The notes below the pieces were generated by a model. The model worked only from the letters and a program-made list of their open reading frames with translations, ran no database searches and was not told the DNA's origin. Source: Blastocladiella emersonii ATCC 22665 (lineage: Eukaryota; Blastocladiomycota; Blastocladiomycetes; Blastocladiales; Blastocladiaceae). Taken from it: a stretch of 64,000 bases of DNA. Every line of letters begins with the position of its first letter. Position 1 is the stretch's first letter. The stretch is from assembly GCA_025594325.1 (NCBI GenBank), contig JANHCV010000001.1, forward strand, positions 496,001 through 560,000, written 5' to 3'. Shown here one piece after another: positions 1-9,788 of this stretch. The translations under genes and the position numbers were made by a program.

Positions 1-308
1 TGGCGCAACGCGTCTCCCACGGGCCGGCCCGACCGCCGGGACCCGATGAGTCCACCACGTGACGCAAGCCGGATTGTCTCCCCCGGGTCCGCGGCCGATT
101 CCGAGGTGTTGCACCCGCGAGTCCCGGCTCCGCTCTCCCTCCCACCCTGCGGCGCCGCTCACGGCCCTCCCATGCAGCCTGCTACTTAAGCGACCGCGCG
201 CCACGAAGCCCCAGCGCCGCTGATCCACCGCGGACGCTACGACGGTCTCCTGTAACCCATCACAACGACGAGTGCTCGTGCTCCGACACGACCAACGACA
301 CGATCACC
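1..308. other. Intergenic / upstream region of the transporter
   Basis: I see no gene here. The stretch is GC-rich and starts at the window edge with the 11-mer TGGCGCAACGC, which recurs four more times in the window (see findings). It probably holds the promoter and 5' UTR of the transporter that begins at 309. I see no clear TATA box. Confidence 0.4.
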
Positions 309-2101
309 ATGACGCGCACGTCCAACGAGTACTCGATGGCCAAGCAGGGCCCCGAGACCGACGAGTCCATCGTCAAGGCCATCCCCGACGAGGAGGAGGT
401 CAAGCTCAACCCGAGCAGCGACGAGGAGGGTTCGTAATCCCGTTTACCGACCTCTCCGCCGTGATCGCACCACTGATGACGTGTGCGATGACGTGTAGCG
501 CCCGCCAAGACGCAGGCGCAGATCCTCGAGGACGCGCCCGACGGCGGCCTGAGAGCGTGGCTCGTCGTGCTGTCGTCGTTCCTGGTCCACGTCGTGACCT
601 TTGGTACGGCCCTTCGTCGCCTCGATCGACCTCACGTTCCATAGCAGCATCGGCGGAACGTCACGCCGCCTCGCATCGCTGCCGATGGCCACGCGGGCCG
701 ATCAGCGTCCCTGCGTCTTAGCTCCAAACTCAATCGGGCGACGGATCACTGACCGGCCCTGCCTTTGCCGCACCGCCGCCCTGCCCAACCGTAGGCATCC
801 AGTACTCGTTTGGCGTGTACCAGTCGTACTATGTCAACAACACGTTCAAGGGCCGCGCAACACCGGCCGAGATTGCCCTGATCGGCACGGTACGCACGCG
901 AGTCTCCGCCTCGGTTCCCCGCCGCCCCGCGCTCACTCGTCACCGCCCGCCCCGTCTAGGTCGGCTTCGCGGCCATCTTCTGCATCGGCATCTTCAGCGG
1001 CAAGATCGCCGAGGCGTACGGGTACCGCCAGACGGTGCTGGTTGGGTCCGTGACCATGGTGGTCGGCCTGGTCCTCGCCGCCTTCAGCACCGAGCTGTGG
1101 CAGCTGCTGCTGACGCAGGGCCTGATCGTCGGTCTCGGCAGCAGTCTGGTGTACTACCCGGCGGTCTCGATCCCGTCGCAGTGGTGGCGGAAACGGCGGT
1201 CGCTCGCCACGGGGATCGCGGTCGCCGGGTCGGGGCTCGGCGCGCTGGGGATTGTGCCCGCGAGCGACGCGATGCTGATCCACCTCGGGCTCAAGTGGAC
1301 GCTGCTCGCGACGGCGGCCTTCTCGTTCGTGTTCCTCGCGATTGCCGTCGCGCTCCTCGAGACGCGCGTCCCGCACCGCCGCCGCCAGCTGTCCGAGGTG
1401 ATGCGCACGCTCGTCGACTTCTCGCAGTTCAAGAACCCGCAGTTCGTCCCGCTGCTCGTCGGCGTGTTCCTCAACCCGTTCGCGTACCTCCTGCCGTTCT
1501 ACTTTGTGCCATGTACGGCTTCCGCGACGCGTCAATGCGAACTCGGGCGCTAACCCCTCGCGCTCACCGTGTAGCGTACGTCCAGTACCTCGGCCTCGAG
1601 CGGTCATGGGGCCCGCTGCTCCTGAACATAATCAACGCCATGTCGATTGTGGGCCGGATCGCGGTGGGTGCCGTGGCCGATCGCATTGGCAACGTGAACG
1701 CGCTGTTCCTCGCATGCATCGGCGAAGCCGTTTCCTGCATCGGGATCTGGATGTGGTCCGCGACCCCGGGGATGCTCATCTTCTTCGCCATCTTCTTCGG
1801 GCTCGCGGGCGGCGGGTTCGTGAGCCTGATGCCGAGCGTGTCGGCGCAGGTGTGCGGCGTGCAGAACCTCGCCGCGACCATCGGCCTCGTGTACACGGCG
1901 CTGTCGGTCGGGCACCTCGCGGGCCCGCCGCTGGCCGCGCTGCTCGTCGACAACTCGGTCGACCCGGCGACCGCCGTGGTGCCCGCGGGCGGGTACGCCG
2001 GGCTCATCATCTACGGCGCCGTCACCGCGTTCCTCGGGTCGCTGGCTATCCTGTACCTGCGCGTCGTGGTCATCGGTGGAAGTTGGCGCGCCGCGCGGTG
2101 A
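309..2101 (+). CDS. MFS transporter, monocarboxylate-transporter (MCT/SLC16) type
   Basis: This is a predicted plasma-membrane carrier for small organic acids such as monocarboxylates; the substrate is inferred from family only. Five exons fit: 309-429, 499-603, 795-889, 960-1512 and 1575-2101, all with GT-AG introns in matching phase, giving about 466 residues. Exon 2 encodes the family hallmark PDGG-RAW before the first membrane helix (PDGGLRAWLVVLSSFLVH). Exon 3 gives the IQYSFGVYQSYYV segment. The exon 4/5 join restores FYFVPSYVQYLGL, a typical start of the second helix bundle. The C-terminal half keeps the glycine-rich helices and a loop reading AVADRIGN, as in major-facilitator proteins. 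The N-terminus is short and acidic. The ATG at 309 is the first in frame; the small first exon is the least certain part. Confidence 0.85.
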
Positions 2102-2357
2102 GCGTGTGGGCCTTAGGGCCAGAGTTGTTCACATTGTATCCGTTTTCATCACTTGGCGGGGAAGTTCATTAACGCAGAAGCCGCAGCAAAGCCACACAGC
2201 GGCCGACGCTCGTTCGGGGCGTCGGCGCCGGGGCCTCGGGAGTGCTGCTTTTAGCACGGCTGCGGTTCGAGCCGCCACCGTAAACCGTAAAAGCGTCCGC
2301 CCCCGCCCTTTCTCTCGCTTGAGCATCGCCGAGCTACACTTCACGACGACGACGACC

Positions 2358-3756
2358 ATGACCTCGCAGCGCCCACGTTCCCGCTCACGCCGCGCGGCAG
2401 CCGCCGTCCCCGTCGTGACCCTGGCGGCCATGGCCACCGCCCTCCTCCTCACCCTGACCGCCACGGCCGTTGACGCGCGGTTCCCGCCAAAATCCGAGTG
2501 GTGCATCAAGGCGTTCTGCGCGGATCCGCCAGCGGACCTGCTCAAGGCGTGGACCGAGCAGGAGCACAAGGTGCTCGGGACTGCGAAAGTGTGCGGTGAC
2601 GGCGTGTGCAACGTGGCCGAGGGCGAGTCGTGCGCCAACTGCCCCGCGGACTGCGGCGGCCGGTGCACGATGCCCACGCCCATCAACAAGTGTGTCAAGG
2701 AGGGCATGGTCGCGCTCACGTTTGATGACGGGGTTTCGCAGGTACGCCGAGGCGCGAGGTGGGGGTTGATGGAGCGTGATCCCGGCGACTGACACGCGGG
2801 CGGGCGATGTATTTAGTACACGGAGGAGCTCGTCAAGACGCTCAACGGGCTCGGGATCAAGGCCACCTTCTTCATGCTCGGCACCGTCGTCATGGCCAAC
2901 CCGAAGCTGCACCCGGCCATGAAGCTGGTGATTGAGTGTACGCTTCCCTGCCCTCGCCACCGCATCGATGGACATCGCTAACCCGTCAACTATAGCCGGC
3001 CACGAGATTGGCCTGCACAGCTTCAACCACCGCAGCTACGGCCCTGGCGGCCGCGTGGACCCGCCGACGGACAAGGCCAAGACCATGGACCCGATCATGG
3101 TGCGCACCGAGACCGTGTTCAACGACCTGGCCATCCAGTCGGTGATCGGCCGCCGGCCCACCTTCCTGCGCCTCCCGTACCTCGAGTGGACGCCCGACTC
3201 GCTGGCGATGCTCGAGACCATGGGGTACACGGCGGCGGGGATCAACGTCGACAGCGACGACTGGCGGACGCAGGCCGAGGGGAACGTCGACAAGCTGGTC
3301 GCCTCGTTCACGGCGGCCTTCCACGCGGCGCGCGCCAAGGACAGCAGCTTTATCAGCCTCCAGCACGACACGCTGCAGTTCTCGACGAAAGCCGTCCCCG
3401 CGATCGCAGCCTTCCTCAAGCAGCAGAACCTCAAGGCTGTCACCATGTCCGAGTGCCTCGGGATGCCGGCCTACCGCGCCGATGGCGACTCCCCGTTCCT
3501 GAACCGCAGGCTCGGCAAGGGTGGGCCGCTGGCTGGGAACAGCACGGCCGCGGAGCCTGGACGCGCGCAGGCGAACTCGACGGCGGCGGAGACCGCGGGA
3601 CCTGCTGGGACTGGCGTGAGTAATGCGGCGGCCGCGACGCCGACGCTCGCGCCGGGAAACGCGGCGTCGCAGATGAGCGACGCGCCCATGGCCAAGTCGA
3701 CGACGACCGCCGTGTCTTTGCTGGCGCTGGCGCTGGCCGTAGCTGCTCTGCTCTAG
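2358..3756 (+). CDS. Secreted, GPI-anchored chitin/polysaccharide deacetylase (CE4 family)
   Basis: This enzyme should remove N-acetyl groups from chitin or a related cell-wall polymer at the cell surface. The exons are 2358-2741, 2817-2937 and 2996-3756 (421 residues). A signal peptide (hydrophobic core about residues 15-38) comes first. A short Cys-rich module follows (CGDGVCNVAEGESCANCPADCG). The NodB-type catalytic domain has the motifs TFDDG (metal-binding Asp), HEIGLHSFNHR (His-x3-His metal ligands) and RLPYLEW. The HEIGLHS motif is only complete after removing the intron at 2938-2995. The tail is Ala/Thr/Ser-rich and ends in a hydrophobic run (SLLALALAVAALL), as expected for a GPI-anchor signal. 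The Cys module is unusual; it may bind carbohydrate or metal. The family call is firm; chitin as substrate is inferred. Confidence 0.88.
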
Positions 3757-3835
3757 ACTACTGATCGTTATTTTTTTGTAATCATTGCAAACCTAGCTCG
3801 TATATGTATATCACCCACTCTCTAGCCCCTCCTAT

Positions 3836-5478
3836 CTACTCCTTGCACACGCGCACGACTGCGACGAGCGACGGGTTGAGGCACTTGTCAGGATGCACGC
3901 CGTACACCTTGACGTCGCCCACATGCCCGGCCTTGATACTCTGCGGCCGGACCGTGAGCGTGACGGGCGCCGCCGTCTTGCCCGCCTTGGCCGCGTCCGC
4001 GACCGCGGGCGCGACGAGGGTGCGCAGGTCGGCCGAGTTCCACACCTCGTGGCGCTCGGCGTCGCCCGAGAACTGCCACGCGACCGCGGTTTTCACGGAA
4101 TCGGCCGACACCGAGAGCGTCACGGCGTCGGGGTCCGCGACCGTCGCGGCGCCGTACATTTGCAGGAACGCGTGGTCGACGACGACCTTGCTTCCCTCGG
4201 GCACGGCGGGGACAGGGAGCGCGAACGCGAGCGTCGTCGGCACGTCGGCGCGCTTGAGGTCCACGAGCCCCGACACGCCGTCCTGCGTCAGCGGGACGTT
4301 GACGGCGGCGGCCTCGACGTGGTGCGCGGTACACTTTTTGGGGTCGCGCTTGACGAGCAGGTCGCGCGCGGGCGTCGCGTCGAGCGTCATGGCGAACTGG
4401 TCGAGGATCGTGCCCTTGGTCGTCTTGAAGTAGCACCGGGCGCGGTTCGGCGCGGTGCCGCTCTCGTTGAACTTGCAGAACAGCGCGCCGAACCCGCCGC
4501 TCGACCCGTCGTCGGCCGTGTACTTGGTCGCCCACCACTCGGCGCTCGCGTAGGGGCCGTCGCCGTACAGGAACCGGCCGCCGGTGCCCGTCACGGCGAC
4601 GAGCGAGCGGCCCGGGCGGATCGTGAGGTCCGAGGAAGACTTGGACACGATGGTCTGCGACTCGAACGACGACAGAAGGTGCGTGCGCGAGTACCCGTGG
4701 TTGTGCGCGTTGAAGACCAGCGCGCCGTGCTTCAGGCACGTCTCGTACGCGGCCCAGCCGACTAGGAAGGGTGAAACGGGACGCGTCCGAGGTCAGATCA
4801 TGATCGCGATCAGGTCACGCTCCGATCAAAAGGCGTACCCTCGTCGTTCTTGTCGCCGACATTCAGCTTCTCCTGGTTCTTGTGCCAACCGACGAGCTTC
4901 CACGCGTCGGCGGGCGCGGCCGCGAGGGCCTGGTCGAGGAACGTCTCGTGGCCGGCGCCGCGCGTGCCGACCCCACTCGTCACAATCGTAACCCCGCCAA
5001 ACGAGCACGTCGACTTGACACCGACCTCGCCCGTGCAGTACTTGTCCATGCCGAGCCGCTTGTACCGCTTGGCGATCACGTCGGCGTAGCCCGCCCACTT
5101 GCGCAGGTCGTGGTTGCCGACCGAGATGAAGACTGGCGTTTGGGGGAGCACGCCGTCGAGCTGCGAGATGAACCGCGCCGGATCGTCCTTGTAGTCGAGG
5201 TCGCCATTGATCACCACGGCCGACGCGCCCTCGGCCTTGATCAGCTTGTACACGTCCAGCGTGTCCTTGCCCAGGATTGTGTCGCCCGTGATGGCGATCG
5301 TCAGGCCGCGGTCGACGGCCGTCTTGGTGGCCTTGGCGGCGGCAGAGCGAGCGCGCAAGAGGTGCGGCTGGTGCGGGAGCACGCCGTGCGCCGAGTTGTC
5401 GCACGCGACGCCGAACGCCGCGGCAGGCGACGCGGTGATGGTCGCGAGGAGGGCCAGGAGGACGAGCAAGTTGGCCAT
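3836..5478 (-). CDS. Secreted calcineurin-like metallophosphoesterase (purple acid phosphatase-like)
   Basis: This is a predicted secreted phosphatase with a two-metal centre. There are two exons on the minus strand, 5478-4839 and 4761-3836, joined G|TC to give about 521 residues. It begins with a signal peptide (MANLLVLLALLATITASPAAA). Metal-site motifs appear in order: ITGDTI, INGDLDYKDD, VGNHDLRKW, then AHNHGYSRTH, which becomes continuous with the upstream part only after splicing. This spacing matches acid phosphatases of the metallophosphoesterase superfamily. The C-terminal 270 residues form a second, all-beta-looking region with no motif I recognise. It shares its downstream region with the convergent deacetylase gene (80 bp between stops). 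A TATAAA lies about 60 bp upstream of the ATG. Confidence 0.8.
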
Positions 5479-5534
5479 GGTCTCTAAAAATCTAGCGAGG
5501 GTGTGGATCGACAGCTGAGGGGGCGCGCGTGAGC

Positions 5535-5540
5535 TTTATA
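5535..5540 (-). promoter_or_regulatory. TATA-box-like hexamer upstream of the phosphatase gene
   Basis: The minus strand reads TATAAA about 57 bp before the ATG at 5478. It is one of the few AT-rich hexamers in a very GC-rich region, so a core-promoter role is plausible but not shown. Confidence 0.35.
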
Positions 5541-5920
5541 CCCGCCGCCGCTGCCGATCCAAAGTGTGCGCAATGACGAACGTGGGCCTGCCGACCTAGC
5601 TGCGCACGCGCGAGCCCCGTCGAGCAAACCCTCGCCCTCCGAACCCGCGCACGCCAAAGCTCCCACCGTATTCCCACCGGCCACGAGCTCGCGTGCGCAC
5701 GTTTCGACCATCGACTTGCCGGCGGGGGAGAGCGCGGCGAGCAACGGCACGCTCGTCAACGAGCACCGAATCCGTCGACCCCTCGGACTCGCGTGCGTCT
5801 GACAGGGTCCGCGGGAGAAACGTGTTGTTGTTGCTCTTTGAACCGCTGATTTTTTCATTACGGAGGGAAGGAAGATCACAGTGCATCACAACACCGCGTC
5901 GCGTCGAGCGTCGAGCGGGC
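5541..5920. other. Intergenic region between phosphatase and TFG-like gene
   Basis: No gene is supported here. It holds the promoter of the leftward phosphatase gene and the 3' region of the leftward TFG-like gene. ORFs crossing it are GC-driven shadows. Confidence 0.35.
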
Positions 5921-6021
5921 TTAGTACGGCTTGGTGTACGGCGACCCGTAGTAGCTCGACTGCTGCTGGAGCGGCGCGTGCTGGCCACCCTGCTGGCCCT
6001 GCTGCTGACCGCCGGGCGCGC

Positions 6022-6064
<43 letters not shown>

Positions 6065-7561
6065 AAGCTGACCGTAGCTCGGGTACCCGGTCGACGGCGC
6101 CGGCGTGTACGGCGCGGGGGCACCCGCACTCCCACTAGCGCTGCCGTAGGTCGGCGGCGGGACCGTGGCGTAGCCCGGGTAGCTGCCCTGGTGCTGCGGG
6201 GCCTGCTGGGGCGCCTGGCCGCCGGCCTGTTGCGAGTACGGGCGCGGAACCGTGGCGTAGCCGCCGTACCCTGCGTACGGCGAGGGCGCGGCGGGTGCGC
6301 CGGTCGCCTGCGGCTGCTGGGGCGGGTAGGCGGGCGGGCCCGACGCGGGCGCGGTCGACGGCGACTGGGTGTAGCTGGACGCGGCGGCAGTGGGCGGCGG
6401 CGGGTACGCGGACTGCTGCTGCGGCTGCTGCGAGTAGGGCGACTGGGCCTGGGACTGCGACGCGGGCTGCTGCGAGTACTGGGCCGACGAGGCCGAGGTG
6501 GGCGGGAACGAGCTCGAGGCGGCGGCGTTGCCACTGGGCGGGGGCGGGTACGAGCCGCTCGACGCCGAGGGGGCGGGCGGGTAGCTGGACGAGGCCGGCG
6601 GCGACTGGTAGTACCCGCCGTTCGCGGGAGCCGAGGTCGCCGACGCCGCAGGCACGACAGCGGGGGAGAGCGGCGGGGCGGGTGCGGGCGACGCGATATT
6701 CGCGCGGGGCGGCTCCTGCGGCGCGGGCGCAGCCTTGCTCTTCGGGGTCGCGTGGGACGGGCTCGAGACGGCCGTGTGCTCGAGGAGCGACGCGATATCG
6801 TCGTGGTCGAGCGGGCGCACGTTCTTGTCCTTCTCACGCGCCGTCTGCAGCGCGGCGAGGACCGAGTCGACCTGGGTCTTGATGCCCGACAGCGCCGAGT
6901 GCAGGGCGACGACGTTGCGGCCGGCGAGGCTGAGGCCGCGCAGGTCCAGGCTGGCGTCGTCGGCGGGCAGCGGCAGCGTGTCGCGGTCGTTGACGAGCAG
7001 GCGCAGCGTGGGCGACTGGGTGAGGGCGTGGACCAGCTCGTCGTCGGACTCGAGCATCACGGGGTCACCGTCCTCGTCGAGGTAGCGCAGGACCAGGTTG
7101 GCGATGTTGGGCGACAGGCGCTTGGTCGACCGGAACAGGGCGTGGACCGTCGCGCACAGGTCGGCGTGCGTCGGCGACGGGTTGTGCAGGACCAGGCGCT
7201 TGATCGTGGACCCGAGCGTGGCTGGATGGGTTACCGGTGTCAGTGCAGGCAGGTTTGGACTAGTAAGAGACAAGGAGGTACCCTTGATGACGATGCGCGA
7301 CGACGCCGACGAGGCGCCCGGGTACGGCGACGACTTGGCGGCGGCCAGGTTGCCGAGGCTGGTCGCGCTCATGGCCGAGGCGTACATGCTGCTCGACGGC
7401 ATGGGCGGGGCGTTGGTGGCGGCCGAGGGCGGGGCAGGCGTGCTCGAGGCGCTGGGCACGGCCGACGGCGGGCCCTGCGGCATGGCCGGGGTGCCGGCCG
7501 ACGGCGGCGGCGGGTACGCCGAGTAGGCCATGTTCTCGTTGGATCCGCGCGCTGACTGCAT
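5921..7561 (-). CDS. TFG: TFG-like PB1-domain protein with long Pro/Gln/Tyr-rich tail
   Basis: In animals TFG organises ER exit sites and COPII carriers through PB1-driven oligomers and a disordered P/Q-rich tail; the same role is inferred here. Exons 7561-7282 and 7221-5921 give 526 residues. Removing the 60-nt intron joins IVIK to ATLGSTIKRLVLHN, the first PB1 strand and loop of TFG. The PB1 domain (about residues 88-175) keeps RYLDEDGDPVMLESDDEL, the acidic OPCA-type motif, and LRLLVNDRD at its end. A short helical stretch (LHSALSGIKTQVDSVLAALQTAREK) may be the coiled coil. Residues 260-526 are low-complexity repeats of YPPPP, SYPG and QQP types with a run of about 14 glutamines. It is divergently transcribed from RPAP3. 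The tail alone would not prove the family; the PB1-helix-tail order does so reasonably well. Confidence 0.7.
6023..6064 (-). repeat. Pure CTG/CAG trinucleotide run coding polyglutamine
   Basis: Fourteen uninterrupted CTG units on the plus strand (CAG on the coding strand) encode the polyglutamine run near the C-terminus of the TFG-like protein. Such pure runs are usually length-variable between strains. Confidence 0.9.
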
Positions 7562-7854
7562 GGGTGAGGCCGGTTGGTGAGGGAGAGCGGGCGCCGAGAG
7601 GGGAGGGCGAAGAAGAAAGCGACGAAGGTGGCGCAAAACGCGATCGAAAAACTGGGGCCGCCCGCACGTGCGCCTGAACCGCGCAAGGATAGCGCGTGCG
7701 CCGCTCACGTGCCGCGCTCCCAGGCTGCCGCTGCTGCGAGCGCGTCCGTCGGCCTCGTTCTCCAGTCCTCCACGTCCCCGCTCCCGAGCGCCCACCACCG
7801 CGACTCGCTGCAACGCACTCTCCACGCATCGAGCCACCCGAACCCGCAGAGCAG

Positions 7855-9588
7855 ATGATGAGCGGCGCGGGACCTGACGCGCCCAAGCCGGGGGCGGCCG
7901 CCGGCGGCATCGCCGAGATCCAGATGCACATCCGCCGCAACGCCGAGGAGTACCGGTCCGCCGTCGACGAGCTGCTCGACTGGGAGAAGGACATCAAGGG
8001 GGGTGCCGCCAAGCCCGGCAAGGCGACTGCACCTGCCCCGCTCCCGCCCGTGCGCGGCGCGGCGGCGGGCACGACGACGCAGACCATTGGCGCGCCGTCG
8101 TCCTCGGGACCCAAGACGGTGGCGCCGCGCGACTACCGGTCGTGGGACAAGGTCGACGTCGACGCGCTGCTGCAGGAGATGGACAACGACGACAATGCCG
8201 CGTACCACGCCTCCCGCTCGGCTCCCGCACCCGCGCCCGAATCCCCCACATCCCCGCCTGCGCGCAACCCGGAGCTCGCGCAGGTCGAAAAGGAGATGGG
8301 CAACGTGTACTTCAAGAAGTCCAAGTACGCCAAGGCCGCCCAGCACTACTCGGCCGCGATTGACCTCGACCCGGACGGCGCCGTCTACTACCTGAACCGC
8401 GCCGCCGCCTACCTCAAGCTCGACAAGCACGTCGCCGCCGAGGCCGACTGCTCCGCCGCGATTGAGCGCGACCCAAAGTCCGTCAAGGCCTTCTACCGCC
8501 GCGCCGCCGCCCGCCGCGCAGCGGGGAACACGGCCGGCGCGATCGCCGACCTCCGCCACGTGCTCGTCCTCGAGCCCACCAACCCCGCCGCCAAGGACGA
8601 GCTCGCTGCCCTCGCCCCGCCCAAGCCCGCGCCGGCACCGGTCCCGCCACGGCGCCGCCGCCTCGTCGTCCGCGAGATCGACAGCAACCCGAACGGCACC
8701 AAGGAGCCCACGCCGGTGCCCGCCGCCAAGCCAGCGCCGCTCAGCGCCAAGGAGCTCGTCTCCGTCGTCCCCGCCTCGCCCACGACTACTGCGGCAGCGG
8801 ACTCGGCGGACGCGAGCGAGCCGCTGTTCCGCGAGGTGGCGACGACGCGCGTCAAGCCGACTCCGACCGCCGACGTGCCCGCTGCCTCCTCGCCCGCGGC
8901 CGCCAAGGCGCTCGAGTCGAGCGATGCCGGCGGTGTCTCGCCCCTGCTCGCGCCGCCGCCGTCGCTCCTTGCGCCCGAACCGCCGCTCGATCTCGGCGCG
9001 CCGGTTGTGCGGGAAGCTGAGCCTGTGGCCGCAGCACCAGTCGTCCCCGCGGCTCCCGCTACTGAGGCCCCCGCTGCCCCCGCACCCGCACCACGCTCCG
9101 CCTCCCCCGCTGTCCCCGCACCCGCTCCGACTGGCTCGCACCCCATCCCACCGCCGCCCTCGGCCGCGTACGAGTTCGACCAGGCCGTCAAAGTCATGTC
9201 GCGCCGCGGCGACCTGAGCGCTCCGGGCACCCTCCCCGTGCACGTCGGCGCGGTCGCGCAAGCGTACCTGCGCAGCATCGTCCCCTCGCGGCTCCCGTCG
9301 CTGTTCCGGTCCGGGCTCGACACGGAGCACCTGGTCGTGATCCTCGACATCCTCGACGCGATGCCGGCCACCGAGGACCCGCCGCGCCCGCTCGCCATCT
9401 TCCGGTACAACTCGATGCACTACCTGTCGCAGTGCCCGCGGTTCGCCGTCACCTGTCGCATGCTCGACGCGCGGAGTCGAGGTGTCGCGGTGCGCCTGCT
9501 CGATGGGCTCGCGGCGTTCTTTGCGGGGGATGCCGCGGCGGAGGCCAAGGTCGCCAAGGTGCGCGCCGCGTACGCTGCGTGTCTGTAG
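7855..9588 (+). CDS. RPAP3: RPAP3-like co-chaperone (TPR plus RPAP3_C), R2TP complex subunit
   Basis: RPAP3 links HSP90 to the RUVBL1/2-PIH1 R2TP complex for assembly of RNA polymerases, snoRNPs and PIKK kinases. The single exon codes 577 residues from the first of two adjacent ATGs. The N-terminus (EIQMHIRRNAEEYRSAVDEL then LDWEKDIK) matches the start of RPAP3 orthologues. Three TPR repeats follow at about residues 140-255 (EKEMGNVYFKKSKYAKAAQHY; VYYLNRAAAYLKLDKHVAAE; AFYRRAAARRAAGN). They contain the N, N and K/R positions of the HSP90 EEVD-clamp. A Pro/Ala-rich linker of about 180 residues leads to a C-terminal RPAP3_C domain (YEFDQAVKVMSRRGD onward; LVVILDILDAMP). It is intronless, 293 bp from the divergent TFG-like start. 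Confidence 0.88.
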   Translation: MMSGAGPDAPKPGAAAGGIAEIQMHIRRNAEEYRSAVDELLDWEKDIKGGAAKPGKATAPAPLPPVRGAAAGTTTQTIGAPSSSGPKTVAPRDYRSWDKVDVDALLQEMDNDDNAAYHASRSAPAPAPESPTSPPARNPELAQVEKEMGNVYFKKSKYAKAAQHYSAAIDLDPDGAVYYLNRAAAYLKLDKHVAAEADCSAAIERDPKSVKAFYRRAAARRAAGNTAGAIADLRHVLVLEPTNPAAKDELAALAPPKPAPAPVPPRRRRLVVREIDSNPNGTKEPTPVPAAKPAPLSAKELVSVVPASPTTTAAADSADASEPLFREVATTRVKPTPTADVPAASSPAAAKALESSDAGGVSPLLAPPPSLLAPEPPLDLGAPVVREAEPVAAAPVVPAAPATEAPAAPAPAPRSASPAVPAPAPTGSHPIPPPPSAAYEFDQAVKVMSRRGDLSAPGTLPVHVGAVAQAYLRSIVPSRLPSLFRSGLDTEHLVVILDILDAMPATEDPPRPLAIFRYNSMHYLSQCPRFAVTCRMLDARSRGVAVRLLDGLAAFFAGDAAAEAKVAKVRAAYAACL

Positions 9589-9788
9589 CGCAGGAGACGC
9601 ACACCCGATTGAGATGAAATATACATGAACTGGTTCGCGTTCGCGGCGACATGACGCGCGGCCTTCGTGGGAATCTCGTAACGCTTTGCGGTGAGGTGAG
9701 GTGGCGCAGTCGGCAGCGATCCGACCGCTCGAGTCGGCGCTCCCATCAACCCTCCCTCCCTCTCCCGCACCCACCACCCCTCATCGCA

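Noticed and set aside
2240-2285. GGTTCGAG flanked by complementary bases, resembling a tRNA T-arm
   Set aside because: No acceptor stem, D-arm or A-box could be folded around it at the right distances; I find no convincing tRNA anywhere in the window.
5693-7555. A 620-codon plus-strand frame over the TFG-like gene
   Set aside because: Poly-Arg/Leu/Gly composition from reading Pro/Gln/Ser codons backwards; the minus strand has the PB1 domain.
7705-9777. A 690-codon minus-strand frame over RPAP3
   Set aside because: Shadow frame; Arg/Gly/Val-rich and motif-free, while the plus strand has TPR and RPAP3_C.
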